From assembly GCA_030602265.1 (NCBI GenBank), contig JAUWAB010000024.1, forward strand, positions 1 to 50,426: a stretch of DNA of 50,426 nucleotides, in the 5' to 3' direction. The notes beneath the pieces were generated by a model. The model was given only the letters and a program-made list of their open reading frames with translations, ran no database searches and had not been told where the DNA came from. The position numbers were made by a program, and so were the translations under genes. Source of the stretch: Prolixibacteraceae bacterium (GTDB lineage: Bacteria; Bacteroidota; Bacteroidia; Bacteroidales; Prolixibacteraceae). Positions 8,444-17,234 of this stretch are shown piece after piece (the first letter of the stretch is position 1; each line of letters begins with the position of its first letter).

Positions 8444-9043
8444 CTTTGCTTGTCTCCTCGACTTATCCCCCAAATACCCTCCATGGTGTCTCTTGGCATA
8501 ATCCTCACTGGTAAACCCGATTTTCTTCATCATCAGGACCATAAGCACATCTCCGATCACGGTCATCGCTGTTGTGGAAGTGCTGGGGGTTAGTCCGAGA
8601 GGACATACCTCCTTCGGGGCGCCGGTGAACAGGCACACATCGGCCATTCCGGCAAGCTCGCTCTCCTGGTTGCCGGTAATCACGATCAGTGGAATGCCGG
8701 GATACAGATTCTCTGCCAGATCAACCAGCTCTAAGATTTCCCGGGTTTTTCCCGAATTGGAGATCAGCAGCAGGACGTCATTCTGCTGGAGTACACCCAG
8801 GTCACCGTGCTGGGAATCACTCGGATGAAGAAAAACTGCCGGGGTGCCGGTCGAACTCAGCGTGGTGGCAATGTTCAATGCAATCTGTCCGGCCTTTCCC
8901 ATACCGCTCGCCACCATTTTCCCCCTGTTCTGATGAACCTGGCGGTATATGATTTCAACCGCTGCCTCGAAACCATCCGTGACCGGGATGTTGCCGATGG
9001 ATGCTGCTTCGTGTGCAATTACCTGCTGTACAATATCTTTCAT
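8426..9043 (-). CDS. SIS-domain sugar-phosphate isomerase (KpsF/GutQ family, CBS-less)
   Basis: SIS-domain protein resembling arabinose-5-phosphate isomerase, which feeds Kdo synthesis for lipopolysaccharide. Signatures: VASGMGKAGQIALNIA, FLHPSDSQHGDLG, LLISNSGKTREI, and the C-terminal RHHGGYLG, the equivalent of HPGGxLG in KdsD. At 205 residues it ends after the SIS domain and lacks the tandem CBS domains of enterobacterial KdsD; SIS-only versions are known in Bacteroides. I chose the ATG at 9043 (MKDIVQQ) because the longer frame adds fifty residues of unrelated sequence. The last residues (GRLED) and the TAG stop are encoded by the GATTAGAA repeat, suggesting that the repeat replaced the original gene end. 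Confidence 0.8.
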   Translation of the reverse strand: MKDIVQQVIAHEAASIGNIPVTDGFEAAVEIIYRQVHQNRGKMVASGMGKAGQIALNIATTLSSTGTPAVFLHPSDSQHGDLGVLQQNDVLLLISNSGKTREILELVDLAENLYPGIPLIVITGNQESELAGMADVCLFTGAPKEVCPLGLTPSTSTTAMTVIGDVLMVLMMKKIGFTSEDYAKRHHGGYLGDKSRRQAKGRLED

Positions 9044-9228
9044 AGAGAATTCAAAATATTTTATGAATTGAGAACTCATTATCCGGCACAAAAATAGTCT
9101 ATTTTTCCGGGGGAAGATGAGATTCGGTATTTGGTTTGAAGAGAATATATCCTGAAAAGCGGAGAACCGGTTGTTGGGCCTGATTCTAACCATGGCTTGC
9201 CATCGCAGATGGGCGCAAAAAAAAATAG

Positions 9229-9264
9229 TTTGGTAATAAACATATCGAAATCTGTATATGTTTA
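9229..9264 (+). promoter_or_regulatory. Candidate sucC promoter
   Basis: TTTG at 9229-9232 and TATGTTTA at 9257-9264 resemble the Bacteroidota -33 and -7 elements, with 24 bases between them, slightly more than ideal. They lie in the 271-base gap between the divergent SIS-domain gene and sucC, in which I see nothing else. Confidence 0.35.
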
Positions 9265-9314
9265 AATAATTTTTTACTTTTAACCGGATCGAAAATCAAT
9301 AAATATAACCATAT

Positions 9315-10448
9315 ATGAAGATACATGAATATCAAGCACGGGACTTGTTTAAGAAGTATGGGATCCCGGTACCCGACGGCATTGTATGCCACTCTGTTGA
9401 AGAGGCGGAAGCATTGGTTCCTGATGATAATCAGCTGAGGGTAGTTAAAGCCCAGGTTCACGTTGGTGGCCGGGGAAAAGCCGGTGGCGTGAAATTGGCT
9501 AAAAATAAAGCCGAAGCCGTTGAAAATGCCATCCGTATCCTTGGAATGGACATCAAAGGCTATAAGGTTGAAAAGGTATTGATTGCCAATGCAGTGGATA
9601 TCGATAAAGAGTTTTATATCGGTTTGATCAACGACCGGAACACCAGATCGGTAACCCTTATGGCCAGTGCCGAGGGCGGTGTTGAAATCGAGGAGGTGGC
9701 CAAAGATTCTCCGGAGAAGATTATCAAGATGTCGATAGACCCGGTTGCGGGGTTGATGGACTGGCAGGCCAGAGAGGTTGCCTTCAGGCTTTTCAGTGAT
9801 ATTAACCATGTCCGGGCAGCGGTTGATATTTTTAAGAAGCTTTATAAGCTTTATCAGGATACCGATTCCACATTAGCCGAGATCAACCCGCTGGTGATAA
9901 CTACCCAGAATGAGATCAAAGCCATTGATGGGAAGATGAACTTCGACGATAACGCCATCTACCGTCAGCCGGATATCCTTGCCATGCGCGATGTAACGGA
10001 AGATGAGCAGAAGGAGATCGATGCCAATGAAAAAGGTCTGTCGTATATCAAGCTGGACGGAACGATCGGCTGTATGGTAAACGGGGCAGGACTGGCCATG
10101 GCGACCATGGACATGATCAAATTGTACGGGGGCGAACCGGCCAACTTCCTGGATATCGGCGGCTCATCCAATCCGCAGAAGGTGGTGGATGCCATGAATA
10201 TTCTTCTGGGGGATAAGAATGTCAAAGCTGTGATGATCAACATCTTTGGGGGAATTACCCGCTGTGATGATGTGGCCCGCGGACTGATTTCCGCTCTGGA
10301 GCAGATTAAGACCAAAATTCCGATTGTGGTCAGGCTTTCAGGAACCAATGCGAAAGAGGGTCTTGAACTGTTGAAAGCAACCGGGCTGCCTACGGTCAGT
10401 ACCATGAGTGAAGCCGCATTGAAGGCCATCGAGTTGAGTAAAAAATAG
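9315..10448 (+). CDS. sucC: Succinyl-CoA synthetase beta subunit
   Basis: Beta subunit of succinate-CoA ligase (ADP/GDP-forming), which interconverts succinyl-CoA and succinate with substrate-level phosphorylation. The N-terminal ATP-grasp domain begins MKIHEYQARDLFKKYG and contains KAQVHVGGRGKAGGVKLAK. The metal-binding part contains the LAEINPLVIT strand, and the C-terminal CoA-ligase domain contains GGEPANFLDIGGSS and NIFGGITRCDDVA. Length (377) is close to the usual 385-398. It is followed 24 bases later by sucD, the usual operon order. In an anaerobic bacterium with a partial citric-acid cycle the pair may also work in the succinate/propionate direction. Confidence 0.96.
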   Translation: MKIHEYQARDLFKKYGIPVPDGIVCHSVEEAEALVPDDNQLRVVKAQVHVGGRGKAGGVKLAKNKAEAVENAIRILGMDIKGYKVEKVLIANAVDIDKEFYIGLINDRNTRSVTLMASAEGGVEIEEVAKDSPEKIIKMSIDPVAGLMDWQAREVAFRLFSDINHVRAAVDIFKKLYKLYQDTDSTLAEINPLVITTQNEIKAIDGKMNFDDNAIYRQPDILAMRDVTEDEQKEIDANEKGLSYIKLDGTIGCMVNGAGLAMATMDMIKLYGGEPANFLDIGGSSNPQKVVDAMNILLGDKNVKAVMINIFGGITRCDDVARGLISALEQIKTKIPIVVRLSGTNAKEGLELLKATGLPTVSTMSEAALKAIELSKK

Positions 10449-10472
10449 GTTGACCATTAAATAGATGTTATC

Positions 10473-11342
10473 ATGAGTATATTGATCAATAAAAAGACAA
10501 AGCTTATAGTACAGGGAATTACCGGTCGTGACGGGGCTTTTCACGCCGGCAAGATGCAATCCTACGGAACCCATGTGGTCGGTGGGGTATCACCCGGTAA
10601 AGGTGGTCAGCATATGAACGGAATCCCGATCTTCAACACGGTGAAGGAAGCCAGAGAGGCTACCGGAGCAACTGCTTCAGTGATCTTCGTACCTGCGCCC
10701 TTTGCTGCCGATGCTATCCTGGAAGCCAGTTTTGCCGGGATTGAACTGGTTGTGGCCATAACCGAAGGTGTGCCGGTACAGGATATGATCAGGGTTATGC
10801 CATTTGTCAGGCAAAATGGTACCAAACTGATCGGTCCCAATTGTCCGGGACTCATTACCCCCGAAGAGTGCCTGATCGGCATTTTGCCCGGCAATATCTT
10901 CATGAAAGGAAATATTGGTCTGATGTCGAGAAGCGGAACCTTAACCTATGAAGTGGTTAACCTGCTGACCGAAAACAAGATGGGGCAAACCACCTGTGTG
11001 GGTATTGGCGGTGACCCGGTTGCAGGTTTGTATTACCAGGAGCTGCTGCAGATGTATGAGGATGATCCGGCCACCAAAGCAGTTGTGCTGATCGGAGAAA
11101 TTGGCGGGGATGCCGAAGAACAGGCTGCAAGGTTTATCAGGGAGAAAATGACCAAGCCGGTCGTGGCATTTATTGCCGGTCAGACCGCTCCCCCCGGAAA
11201 AAGGATGGGACATGCCGGAGCGATCATTTCCAGCGGGTCGGGAACTGCCGAAGAAAAAATCAAGGCATTTAACGAAGCCGGCGTGCCTGTGGCAAAAGAA
11301 CCGTCGCAGATTCCGGGATTACTCAAGGAAATACTGAAATAA
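10473..11342 (+). CDS. sucD: Succinyl-CoA synthetase alpha subunit
   Basis: Alpha subunit of succinate-CoA ligase. The N-terminal Rossmann CoA-binding domain shows [15 protein letters not shown] and [15 protein letters not shown]. The ligase domain has [12 protein letters not shown] and SRSGTLTYE, and the phosphorylated histidine lies in [13 protein letters not shown]. The length of 289 matches the family. It ends 25 bases before a terminator-like hairpin and is convergent with the META-domain lipoprotein. Confidence 0.96.
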   Translation: MSILINKKTKLIVQGITGRDGAFHAGKMQSYGTHVVGGVSPGKGGQHMNGIPIFNTVKEAREATGATASVIFVPAPFAADAILEASFAGIELVVAITEGVPVQDMIRVMPFVRQNGTKLIGPNCPGLITPEECLIGILPGNIFMKGNIGLMSRSGTLTYEVVNLLTENKMGQTTCVGIGGDPVAGLYYQELLQMYEDDPATKAVVLIGEIGGDAEEQAARFIREKMTKPVVAFIAGQTAPPGKRMGHAGAIISSGSGTAEEKIKAFNEAGVPVAKEPSQIPGLLKEILK

Positions 11343-11366
11343 ATATTTTCAGAATCAATTTGCATG

Positions 11367-11402
11367 AAACGGCTGCCTGCGATGACGGGTAGCCGTTTTT
11401 TC
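11367..11402 (+). terminator. Terminator after sucCD
   Basis: Stem AACGGCT/AGCCGTT (11368-11374 with 11391-11397), extended inward by weaker pairs, followed by a six-T run. It separates the sucCD transcript from the convergent minus-strand gene ending at 11414. Confidence 0.7.
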
Positions 11403-11413
11403 ATTGTATTTAC

Positions 11414-11851
11414 TTAAGGTTCTGTAGCTGATCTCCTGAATGTCAGCGTATCGGAAGGGTTGGTGAGAATCAGGGTGTCATCGATGAGCTGCAGTTTAAA
11501 CAGACTGTTATTCAGACTGCTGAGGAGCCTGTCTTCAATCTGCATATCCCGACAGGCCATTTTGGTCGAAGCAAGTCCACCGATTATTAGGGTGTCGCTT
11601 TTTATTGCGTATGAACCGAAAAAACGATTGCATCCTGCATAGCCCGATATCTGTCTTTCTTCTCTGCTGAAACGGACCGAAACCTGCTCCTGTCCGTCTG
11701 CTGTTTCGATCTTAAGGTGGTTAATCAACACCAGTTCAAATCGTCCATTATCAGGGGGCTGTTGCCCGATGTCGCGGGAAAGGTTCCTGGTGGGTTTACA
11801 CCCGGCTAAGATGTAAAGGATGACAAGTAGTATGCTCAGTTTATAATACAT
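11414..11851 (-). CDS. META-domain lipoprotein (HslJ-like)
   Basis: Small lipoprotein: the signal segment ends in the lipobox LAGC with Cys18 when read from the ATG at 11851 (the longer frame begins at a TTG). The remaining ~128 residues match the META/HslJ domain: a FELVLINH strand, then ISGYAGCNRFFGSY, LASTKMAC and the C-terminal DDTLILTNPSDTLTFRR. In E. coli HslJ such domains are linked to novobiocin resistance and heat stress, but their molecular job is unclear. The conserved Cys pair (GYAGC and MAC) is retained. Probably anchored to the outer or inner membrane facing the periplasm. Confidence 0.78.
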   Translation of the reverse strand: MYYKLSILLVILYILAGCKPTRNLSRDIGQQPPDNGRFELVLINHLKIETADGQEQVSVRFSREERQISGYAGCNRFFGSYAIKSDTLIIGGLASTKMACRDMQIEDRLLSSLNNSLFKLQLIDDTLILTNPSDTLTFRRSATEP

Positions 11852-11917
11852 AACGATACTCAAATATGAAGGCCTGTCGCAAAAATGTTGCCGTATCTAC
11901 ACGCTGGACTGAACAGA

Positions 11918-13552
11918 TCAGGTTTTGGGCCTTATTCTGATGCGTTGCCCGACTTTAAGGTTGCCTGTATCGGTAATGTTATTAAGCCTCTTCAGGTCTT
12001 CGTTCGAGATTCCGGGATATTGCTGGGCTATGCGCCAGAGGTTATCGCCCGACTTTACCGTGTAATATTCATATTCCCCTTCTTCTGCAATTGCCGATGT
12101 AGACACGGTGACTGGTGCAGGGGGCTGGGAAGCCGGTGCAGCCTGTCCGATCAGTTCCTGTTTGGCACTGAACGACATCAGGTTTATTCTTTCAAAATGT
12201 GACTTTCTCTCCTCAGGCACGTAAACGCTTAGTTTTTGCCCTACCCTGATCAGGTTTCTCGACAGGTTGTTCCAGTCGCGCAGGTCATTCAGCGGCACGT
12301 TGAACCACTTTGCTATGTGACCGGGAGTATCTCCCGATTTTACGGTGTAAGTGATCCTTGCCTTGCCTTTAATGTCCATCGGAATATGAGCAACAGCTGC
12401 AGATCCAGATGATCTTGGGGTAACGAGGGTGTTGTTGGGGAAATAGGTATCCCGGTTATGGGAGAAAATAGTCTCCGACTTGTCTATAAACTGTGGGATA
12501 TGCTCCATGGGAATTCTGACCGGAAGAGGTTTTTCTGCCGTGGCGGGAATGATGTCGCGCCTGTACAGCGGGTTTAACTCCCTAAGGGCAGCCAGTTCGA
12601 TGTCCAGGTTCCCTGCAATCTGATTAAGATGGAGATAGTCTGATACCATCAGTGTGTCGGTCGTCAGCGACATGTCGGGAATACGGGGTACCAGCTGGTG
12701 CTCACGGTAGTAATTCATTACATAGGTAGCGGCGATATAGGCGGGTACATATCCTCTGGTTTCCCTGGGAAGTGCGTAATAGATCTGCCAGTAGTCTGTC
12801 TTCCCGTTATTTCTGCGGATGGCCTTATTGACATTCCCGGGACCGCAGTTATAGGCTGCAATCACCAGATGCCAGTCACCATATATGTCGTACAGCTGCT
12901 TGAGGTATCTGGCTGCCGCATCGGTTGATCTGAGCACATCCCTGCGCTCGTCAATGAAGGTGGTTACTTCAAGCCCGATATGCTTTGCTGTGCCCAACAT
13001 AAACTGCCAGAGCCCGACTGCCCCGGCCCGCGAGACTGCCACCGGATTGAGTGCCGATTCAATAATGGCCAGATACTTTAGCTCAAGGGGCATATTGTAC
13101 TTGTCGAATATCTCTTCGAATATCGGAAAATAGAAGGCGGAAAGTCCAAGCATAAACTCAACCTGACCTCTCTTGCGGTAAGTGTACATCTCAATGAAGT
13201 CCCTCACGACCTTGTTATAGGCCAGGGGGACTGCAGTATGCAACGCTTCGATACGTGCAATAAGCACTGAATCGGGGATTTGCATGCTGTGCGGTATGGA
13301 AAAGTCAAATTCACTGCTGTCGGGAAGAAAAATATTACTCGCATACCAGCTGTGCACCATGCTGTCGAGCTTTTCTGAAAAAATGCCCCTGATTACCTCG
13401 TCGGGCTCTATGAAAATTGCCTGATGGGAGTTGGTGTCGATGGAGGTTACCACATATTGTCCGAGCTTCCTGATGTTCTCATTGGCAAGAAGGGTCATTG
13501 CCGACGATGTCAGGATGAGCTGGATGAATAGTATTCTGAATAATTTCTTCAT
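11918..13552 (-). CDS. MltD-like lytic transglycosylase with two LysM domains
   Basis: Peptidoglycan-cleaving enzyme of about 544 residues. A Sec signal peptide is at 1-22. The SLT (goose-lysozyme-like) catalytic domain lies at about 140-270, with the active-site Glu in AIIESALNPVAVSRAGA and the family motif GLWQFM. A C-terminal pair of LysM modules binds glycan chains: one around 400-445 (YTVKSGDTPGHIAKWF) and one at about 493-543 (YYTVKSGDNLWRIAQQYP). This order is that of MltD. It closes the parA-parB-DUF5683-MltD block, an arrangement common in Bacteroidota, 48 bases downstream of the DUF5683 gene, so co-expression is likely. Confidence 0.92.
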   Translation of the reverse strand: MKKLFRILFIQLILTSSAMTLLANENIRKLGQYVVTSIDTNSHQAIFIEPDEVIRGIFSEKLDSMVHSWYASNIFLPDSSEFDFSIPHSMQIPDSVLIARIEALHTAVPLAYNKVVRDFIEMYTYRKRGQVEFMLGLSAFYFPIFEEIFDKYNMPLELKYLAIIESALNPVAVSRAGAVGLWQFMLGTAKHIGLEVTTFIDERRDVLRSTDAAARYLKQLYDIYGDWHLVIAAYNCGPGNVNKAIRRNNGKTDYWQIYYALPRETRGYVPAYIAATYVMNYYREHQLVPRIPDMSLTTDTLMVSDYLHLNQIAGNLDIELAALRELNPLYRRDIIPATAEKPLPVRIPMEHIPQFIDKSETIFSHNRDTYFPNNTLVTPRSSGSAAVAHIPMDIKGKARITYTVKSGDTPGHIAKWFNVPLNDLRDWNNLSRNLIRVGQKLSVYVPEERKSHFERINLMSFSAKQELIGQAAPASQPPAPVTVSTSAIAEEGEYEYYTVKSGDNLWRIAQQYPGISNEDLKRLNNITDTGNLKVGQRIRIRPKT

Positions 13553-13600
13553 CTTTTTTCGATCTTTTGAATTTTCATTGGTGGACTGTCAAAGATAGTC

Positions 13601-14311
13601 TCAAAATTTTATGGTGCAATTCAATGTCAGAAAATTTTTGTTATTCATCTGATCTACTGTAGGTTGCCAGTTTAGGGTAAGATCATCAGAAATATCCCAG
13701 TTAAAGAAATGTGCGTCAACACTGGCATCAATGATATTCAGTCCATAGAAGGCTATCGTCAGGATTACCAAAAGGTCCCTGTTACGGCGGTAATAATCCT
13801 GGCTTCTTAAAAGTCCCCTCTTCAGGTTTTCCACGTCAGTAGGACTGTTGAGGTCATAATATTTGATTTGCTTAAGCTTCAGGTAAGAATTGGTGGAATC
13901 ATCCCCGTCGGTCAGGTCACGGTATGCGTTTTTGCTGGTTTTGTAAAAGTTGTTGTTCCAGTCGATAAAATATCCAAAGGCAGCGAAACCGCCATACACC
14001 AGGGGTATCTTCCAGTATTTTTTGTTGTATGCCTGGCCAAGTCCGGGCAGGACTGCAGAGTATATGGCAGCTTTCCTGGGGGAATGTTCTTCGGGTTCAA
14101 TTTTTTTTTCTGAGGTAATGGTGTCGGCAGCAAGTGTGGCCTGGATAGCGGTATCTGCCCTGAGAATCATGGTTCCGGTGGTGTCAGGCAAAGCCATGAT
14201 CTGCATGACCGTGTCTGCAGGCACTTCCTGTCCGGTACCGTGGAGCACCGGAGCCAGCAAGGCCAGGAGCGTAAACAGACTGATGTTGAACAAATTTGTT
14301 TTGGCCACCAT
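13601..14311 (-). CDS. DUF5683 domain protein
   Basis: 236-residue protein with an N-terminal signal peptide, a Thr/Asp/Ala-rich linker (about 30-75), then a conserved domain beginning SPRKAAIYSAVLPGLGQAYNKKYWK and containing two hydrophobic segments (GGFAAFGYFIDW and VILTIAFYGLNIIDASVDAH). It ends in a beta-type tail (LTLNCTIKF). This is the DUF5683 family, which habitually sits between parB and the lytic transglycosylase in Bacteroidota. Its function is unknown, and the location suggests a role in envelope or cell-division work. It lies between parB (53 bases) and the MltD gene (48 bases), all on the minus strand. Confidence 0.85.
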   Translation of the reverse strand: MVAKTNLFNISLFTLLALLAPVLHGTGQEVPADTVMQIMALPDTTGTMILRADTAIQATLAADTITSEKKIEPEEHSPRKAAIYSAVLPGLGQAYNKKYWKIPLVYGGFAAFGYFIDWNNNFYKTSKNAYRDLTDGDDSTNSYLKLKQIKYYDLNSPTDVENLKRGLLRSQDYYRRNRDLLVILTIAFYGLNIIDASVDAHFFNWDISDDLTLNWQPTVDQMNNKNFLTLNCTIKF

Positions 14312-14364
14312 GTATAATTTTGCTGTTAAATGGTTTGCTGATTTATAACAGCAAAGAAACAGCG

Positions 14365-15234
14365 TTATTTTTTATCCTCAAGTGATTTAACAATTTTTTG
14401 CAGGTCTTCTTCCGATTTAAAGGAAATGATGATTTTCCCTTTTCCCTGACTGTCAGCGGTCAGCTTAACCGGTGAAGGGAAAAAATTATCCAGAGTTTCC
14501 TTTATAGGTTGATAATGGTATGGATATTTGACTTTATTGCTTTTAACACCGGCCTCTTTCTTCTCTTCATTCAGGTTCCGTGCGATTTCTTCCACTTTAC
14601 GGACGGTGAAATCATACTTTTTGATTTGTTCAAAGATCATCACCTGGGTTTCCTGGTCGTCGATGCTGATCAGTGCCCTGGCATGTCCCATGGAGATTTC
14701 CTTTTCGATCAGGCCTTTCTGAATAATGGCAGGAAGCTTCAGAAGACGGAGGTAGTTTGCCACGGTCGACCTTTTCTTGCCGAGTCTGCTGCTTAGGGTT
14801 TCCTGGGTCAGGTTACACTCTTCGATAAGTCTCTGGTAGCTCACGCCCACTTCAATGGGATTAAGGTCTTCGCGCTGGATATTTTCCACCAACGCCATTT
14901 CAAGCATTGAGTCGTTGTCTACTTCCCTTATAAAAGCAGGTATCCTGGCCAATCCGGCTATTTGTGCAGCCCTGAACCGCCGCTCCCCGGCAATGATCTG
15001 ATATTTTTCAGCACTGATCTTACGTAGGGTAATAGGCTGTATCAGTCCGATTTCCCTGATGGAAATGGCCAGTTCTTCCAGTGATTCCTGGTCGAACGTG
15101 GTTCTCGGCTGAAAAGGATTGGCTTCAATATTGCTGATTTCAATCTCGGCAACACCCGAAATCTGTTCCTTTACCTTGTCGGCATCATCTATCAGGGCCC
15201 CGAGGCCCCTTCCTAATCCACTCCTTTTTACCAT
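14365..15234 (-). CDS. parB: Chromosome partitioning protein ParB
   Basis: CTP-dependent, parS-binding partition protein of 289 residues. It opens with the typical SGLGRGLGALI. The ParB/Srx CTP-binding domain has PFQPRTTF and GERRFRAAQIAGL, and the helix-turn-helix domain follows with LSSRLGKKRSTVANYLRLLKLP and ISMGHARALISI. The C-terminal dimerisation helix ends in EEDLQKIVKSLEDKK. It starts 7 bases after the parA stop. I looked for a parS-like palindrome (GTTTCACGTGAAAC type) in the window and did not find one. Confidence 0.95.
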   Translation of the reverse strand: MVKRSGLGRGLGALIDDADKVKEQISGVAEIEISNIEANPFQPRTTFDQESLEELAISIREIGLIQPITLRKISAEKYQIIAGERRFRAAQIAGLARIPAFIREVDNDSMLEMALVENIQREDLNPIEVGVSYQRLIEECNLTQETLSSRLGKKRSTVANYLRLLKLPAIIQKGLIEKEISMGHARALISIDDQETQVMIFEQIKKYDFTVRKVEEIARNLNEEKKEAGVKSNKVKYPYHYQPIKETLDNFFPSPVKLTADSQGKGKIIISFKSEEDLQKIVKSLEDKK

Positions 15235-15241
15235 ATCAATG

Positions 15242-16045
15242 TTATCTGTTGTTCACTTTATCTTCCTGATGCAGGTTGGTCAGGCCGTTCCGCTGGAGAA
15301 TCTCCCTGGCCAGGTTCATATGGTTGATGGCACCCTTTGAGCTGGCGTCGTATAAAACTACCGGTTTCCCGTAGCTGGGTGCCTCACTGAGTTTCACATT
15401 CCGCTGGATGACCGTGTCGAATACCATATCCTGAAAATGTCTTTTCACTTCCTCATAAACCTGGTTTGAAAGATTGAGGCGTGAATCGTACATGGTCAGC
15501 AGGAAACCCTCAATATCCAGATCGGGATTAAGCCTGTTCTGGATAATTTTGATAGTATTGAGCAGTTTACCCAATCCTTCCAGTGCAAAATATTCACACT
15601 GAACGGGTATGATCACCGAATCAGCGGCGGTCAGGGCATTGACGGTAATCAGTCCGAGCGACGGCGAACAGTCGATCAGGATGAAGTCATACTCCTGTTT
15701 GAGTCCTTCAATGGTGTGCTTCAGTACTTTTTCCCTGTTGGGCAGGTTGAGCATTTCTATCTCTGCTCCCACCAGGTCAATATGTGAAGGAATCAGGTCA
15801 AGGTTGGCGATATCACTGTGCAGAATGATTTTCCGGATATCAATTTCATCTATGATACATTCATAGATACTGGTTTTAATGGTCTTGAGGTCAAAACCCA
15901 GACCTGATGTGGCATTGGCCTGTGGATCGGCATCAATAACCAACACCCGCTTTTCAAGCACCGCCAGACTGGCGGCCAGATTGATTGTTGTCGTGGTCTT
16001 GCCAACCCCACCTTTTTGGTTGGCCAGAGCTATGATCTTACCCAT
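15242..16045 (-). CDS. parA: Chromosome partitioning ATPase ParA/Soj
   Basis: Deviant Walker-A ATPase that, with ParB, segregates chromosome origins. Read from the ATG at 16045 the protein starts MGKIIALANQKGGVGKTTT, the standard ParA N-terminus, with KGGVGKTT as the P-loop. DADPQANATSGLG and IDCSPSLGLITVNAL follow, and PVQCEYFALEGLG is also conserved. The 28 residues encoded upstream in the longer frame have no family counterpart. Length 267 is normal. It forms a tight pair with parB. Confidence 0.95.
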   Translation of the reverse strand: MGKIIALANQKGGVGKTTTTINLAASLAVLEKRVLVIDADPQANATSGLGFDLKTIKTSIYECIIDEIDIRKIILHSDIANLDLIPSHIDLVGAEIEMLNLPNREKVLKHTIEGLKQEYDFILIDCSPSLGLITVNALTAADSVIIPVQCEYFALEGLGKLLNTIKIIQNRLNPDLDIEGFLLTMYDSRLNLSNQVYEEVKRHFQDMVFDTVIQRNVKLSEAPSYGKPVVLYDASSKGAINHMNLAREILQRNGLTNLHQEDKVNNR

Positions 16046-16121
16046 ATAATGAATTAATTTGACGGGGGTCAAAGTTATTATTTTTTCAGAAACGGGTGAT
16101 GAGATTTTTCCCGATGCAGTG

Positions 16122-16143
16122 TCCGGCAAGCCAATTTGCCGGA
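16122..16143 (-). terminator. Hairpin after the heptose-phosphate kinase gene
   Basis: An 8-bp perfect stem (TCCGGCAA at 16122-16129 with TTGCCGGA at 16136-16143) lies 5 bases beyond the kinase stop. No T run follows on the minus strand, so it may be a weak terminator or an RNA-stability hairpin. Confidence 0.35.
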
Positions 16144-16148
16144 TTTAT

Positions 16149-17150
16149 TCACATTGCGAATTCGGTCTTCCCTAACTCCCTGGCAAGTATGGCTTTGTCG
16201 ATCGGTACCACACCGACCTTTTCGCATACCAATCCGCCCGCTATATTGGAAAGAAGCGCCATCTGCCTCGGATCCACACCTGAGGCAAGGCAGAGGCTGG
16301 CAATACTGAGTACCGTATCACCGGCCCCGGAAACGTCGGCAATATACCTGATCTGTGCCGGATAGTAAGTCTGGCTGACGCTGTTGCTCAGGAAAACGCC
16401 CAGTTCAGATAGGGTGATGAAGATAAACTTAAAGAATTTTTCCTTCTTGTATTGTTCGGCAATCTTCTTCAGTGTATCGATGTCACCCTTTTTCAGGCTA
16501 ATTCCCAAACCTTCGGTAAATTCCTTAAAATTCGGTTTAAACAGGTCAACATGGTCGTATACCCCGAAATTTCGTTTCTTGGGATCCACAGCCACAGCAA
16601 TGCCCGCAGGTTGAGCCAATGCCTGTACCTTTTTAAACAGTGAGGGTGTTATTACCCCTTTGTCGTAATCGACAAAAATGATGACGTCGATTTTCCTGTT
16701 TTCCAGGGTGCGTTTTATGGCATTGAATATCAGTAACTCAAGGTCAGTGTCAATAAATTCAACCGATTCTTCGTCTACCCGGGCAATATGCTGTCCGCCG
16801 CTTATTATCCTGCTTTTTACCGTAGTGATCCGGTGCGGGTCAATAAATATCCCTTCGGTAGAGAGGTTATTTTTTTCCATAAGTTTCCGGAACCTGCGCC
16901 CTTTTTCGTCATCTCCGATAACCGAAAACAGCAATGGGGTGGCACCCAGGGCCTGCAGATTAAGGGAAACATTGGCGGCACCTCCCAGTCGGTTTTCTTT
17001 TTTCATTACCGACACAATCGGAATGGGGGCTTCCGGGGAGACGCGGTCAACCTTACCCCATAAGTAGCTGTCGACCATTGCATCACCAATTACAATGGCT
17101 GTAATTTTTTCGAACTTGTCAAACAGTTGTTGAATCTCAGTATGGTCCAC
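16149..17150 (-). CDS. PfkB-family D-glycero-beta-D-manno-heptose-7-phosphate kinase (HldE N-domain, RfaE1)
   Basis: Ribokinase-fold kinase resembling the kinase half of HldE/RfaE, which phosphorylates heptose 7-phosphate at C1 for lipopolysaccharide inner-core synthesis. The signatures are IGDAMVDSYLWGKVDRVSPE and RLGGAANVSLNLQALGA, then SGGQHIARVDEE, DPKKRNFGVYDHVDLFKPN and, at the C-terminus, DVSGAGDTVLSIASL carrying the catalytic Asp. The adenylyltransferase half is absent, as in organisms with separate hldA/hldC-type genes. No ATG fits the family N-terminus: the frame has a TTG at 17171 and a GTG at 17150. I chose the GTG, but the TTG remains possible. Confidence 0.85.
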   Translation of the reverse strand: MDHTEIQQLFDKFEKITAIVIGDAMVDSYLWGKVDRVSPEAPIPIVSVMKKENRLGGAANVSLNLQALGATPLLFSVIGDDEKGRRFRKLMEKNNLSTEGIFIDPHRITTVKSRIISGGQHIARVDEESVEFIDTDLELLIFNAIKRTLENRKIDVIIFVDYDKGVITPSLFKKVQALAQPAGIAVAVDPKKRNFGVYDHVDLFKPNFKEFTEGLGISLKKGDIDTLKKIAEQYKKEKFFKFIFITLSELGVFLSNSVSQTYYPAQIRYIADVSGAGDTVLSIASLCLASGVDPRQMALLSNIAGGLVCEKVGVVPIDKAILARELGKTEFAM

Positions 17151-17234
17151 AATGTTTATATTGAAATGCAAAAGTAAGAAAAATTAATTGTTCGGGATTA
17201 CGGTTGTGTTACTAAAGCATTAATTGCCGGCAGG

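Noticed and set aside
9186-9809. 207-residue open frame on the minus strand under sucC.
   Set aside because: It is fully antisense to the well-supported sucC gene and has no coding-like composition or family match.
14365-16045. A parS centromere was looked for near parA and parB.
   Set aside because: No palindrome of the GTTTCACGTGAAAC type was seen by eye; a computer search with a loose pattern over the whole genome would be needed.
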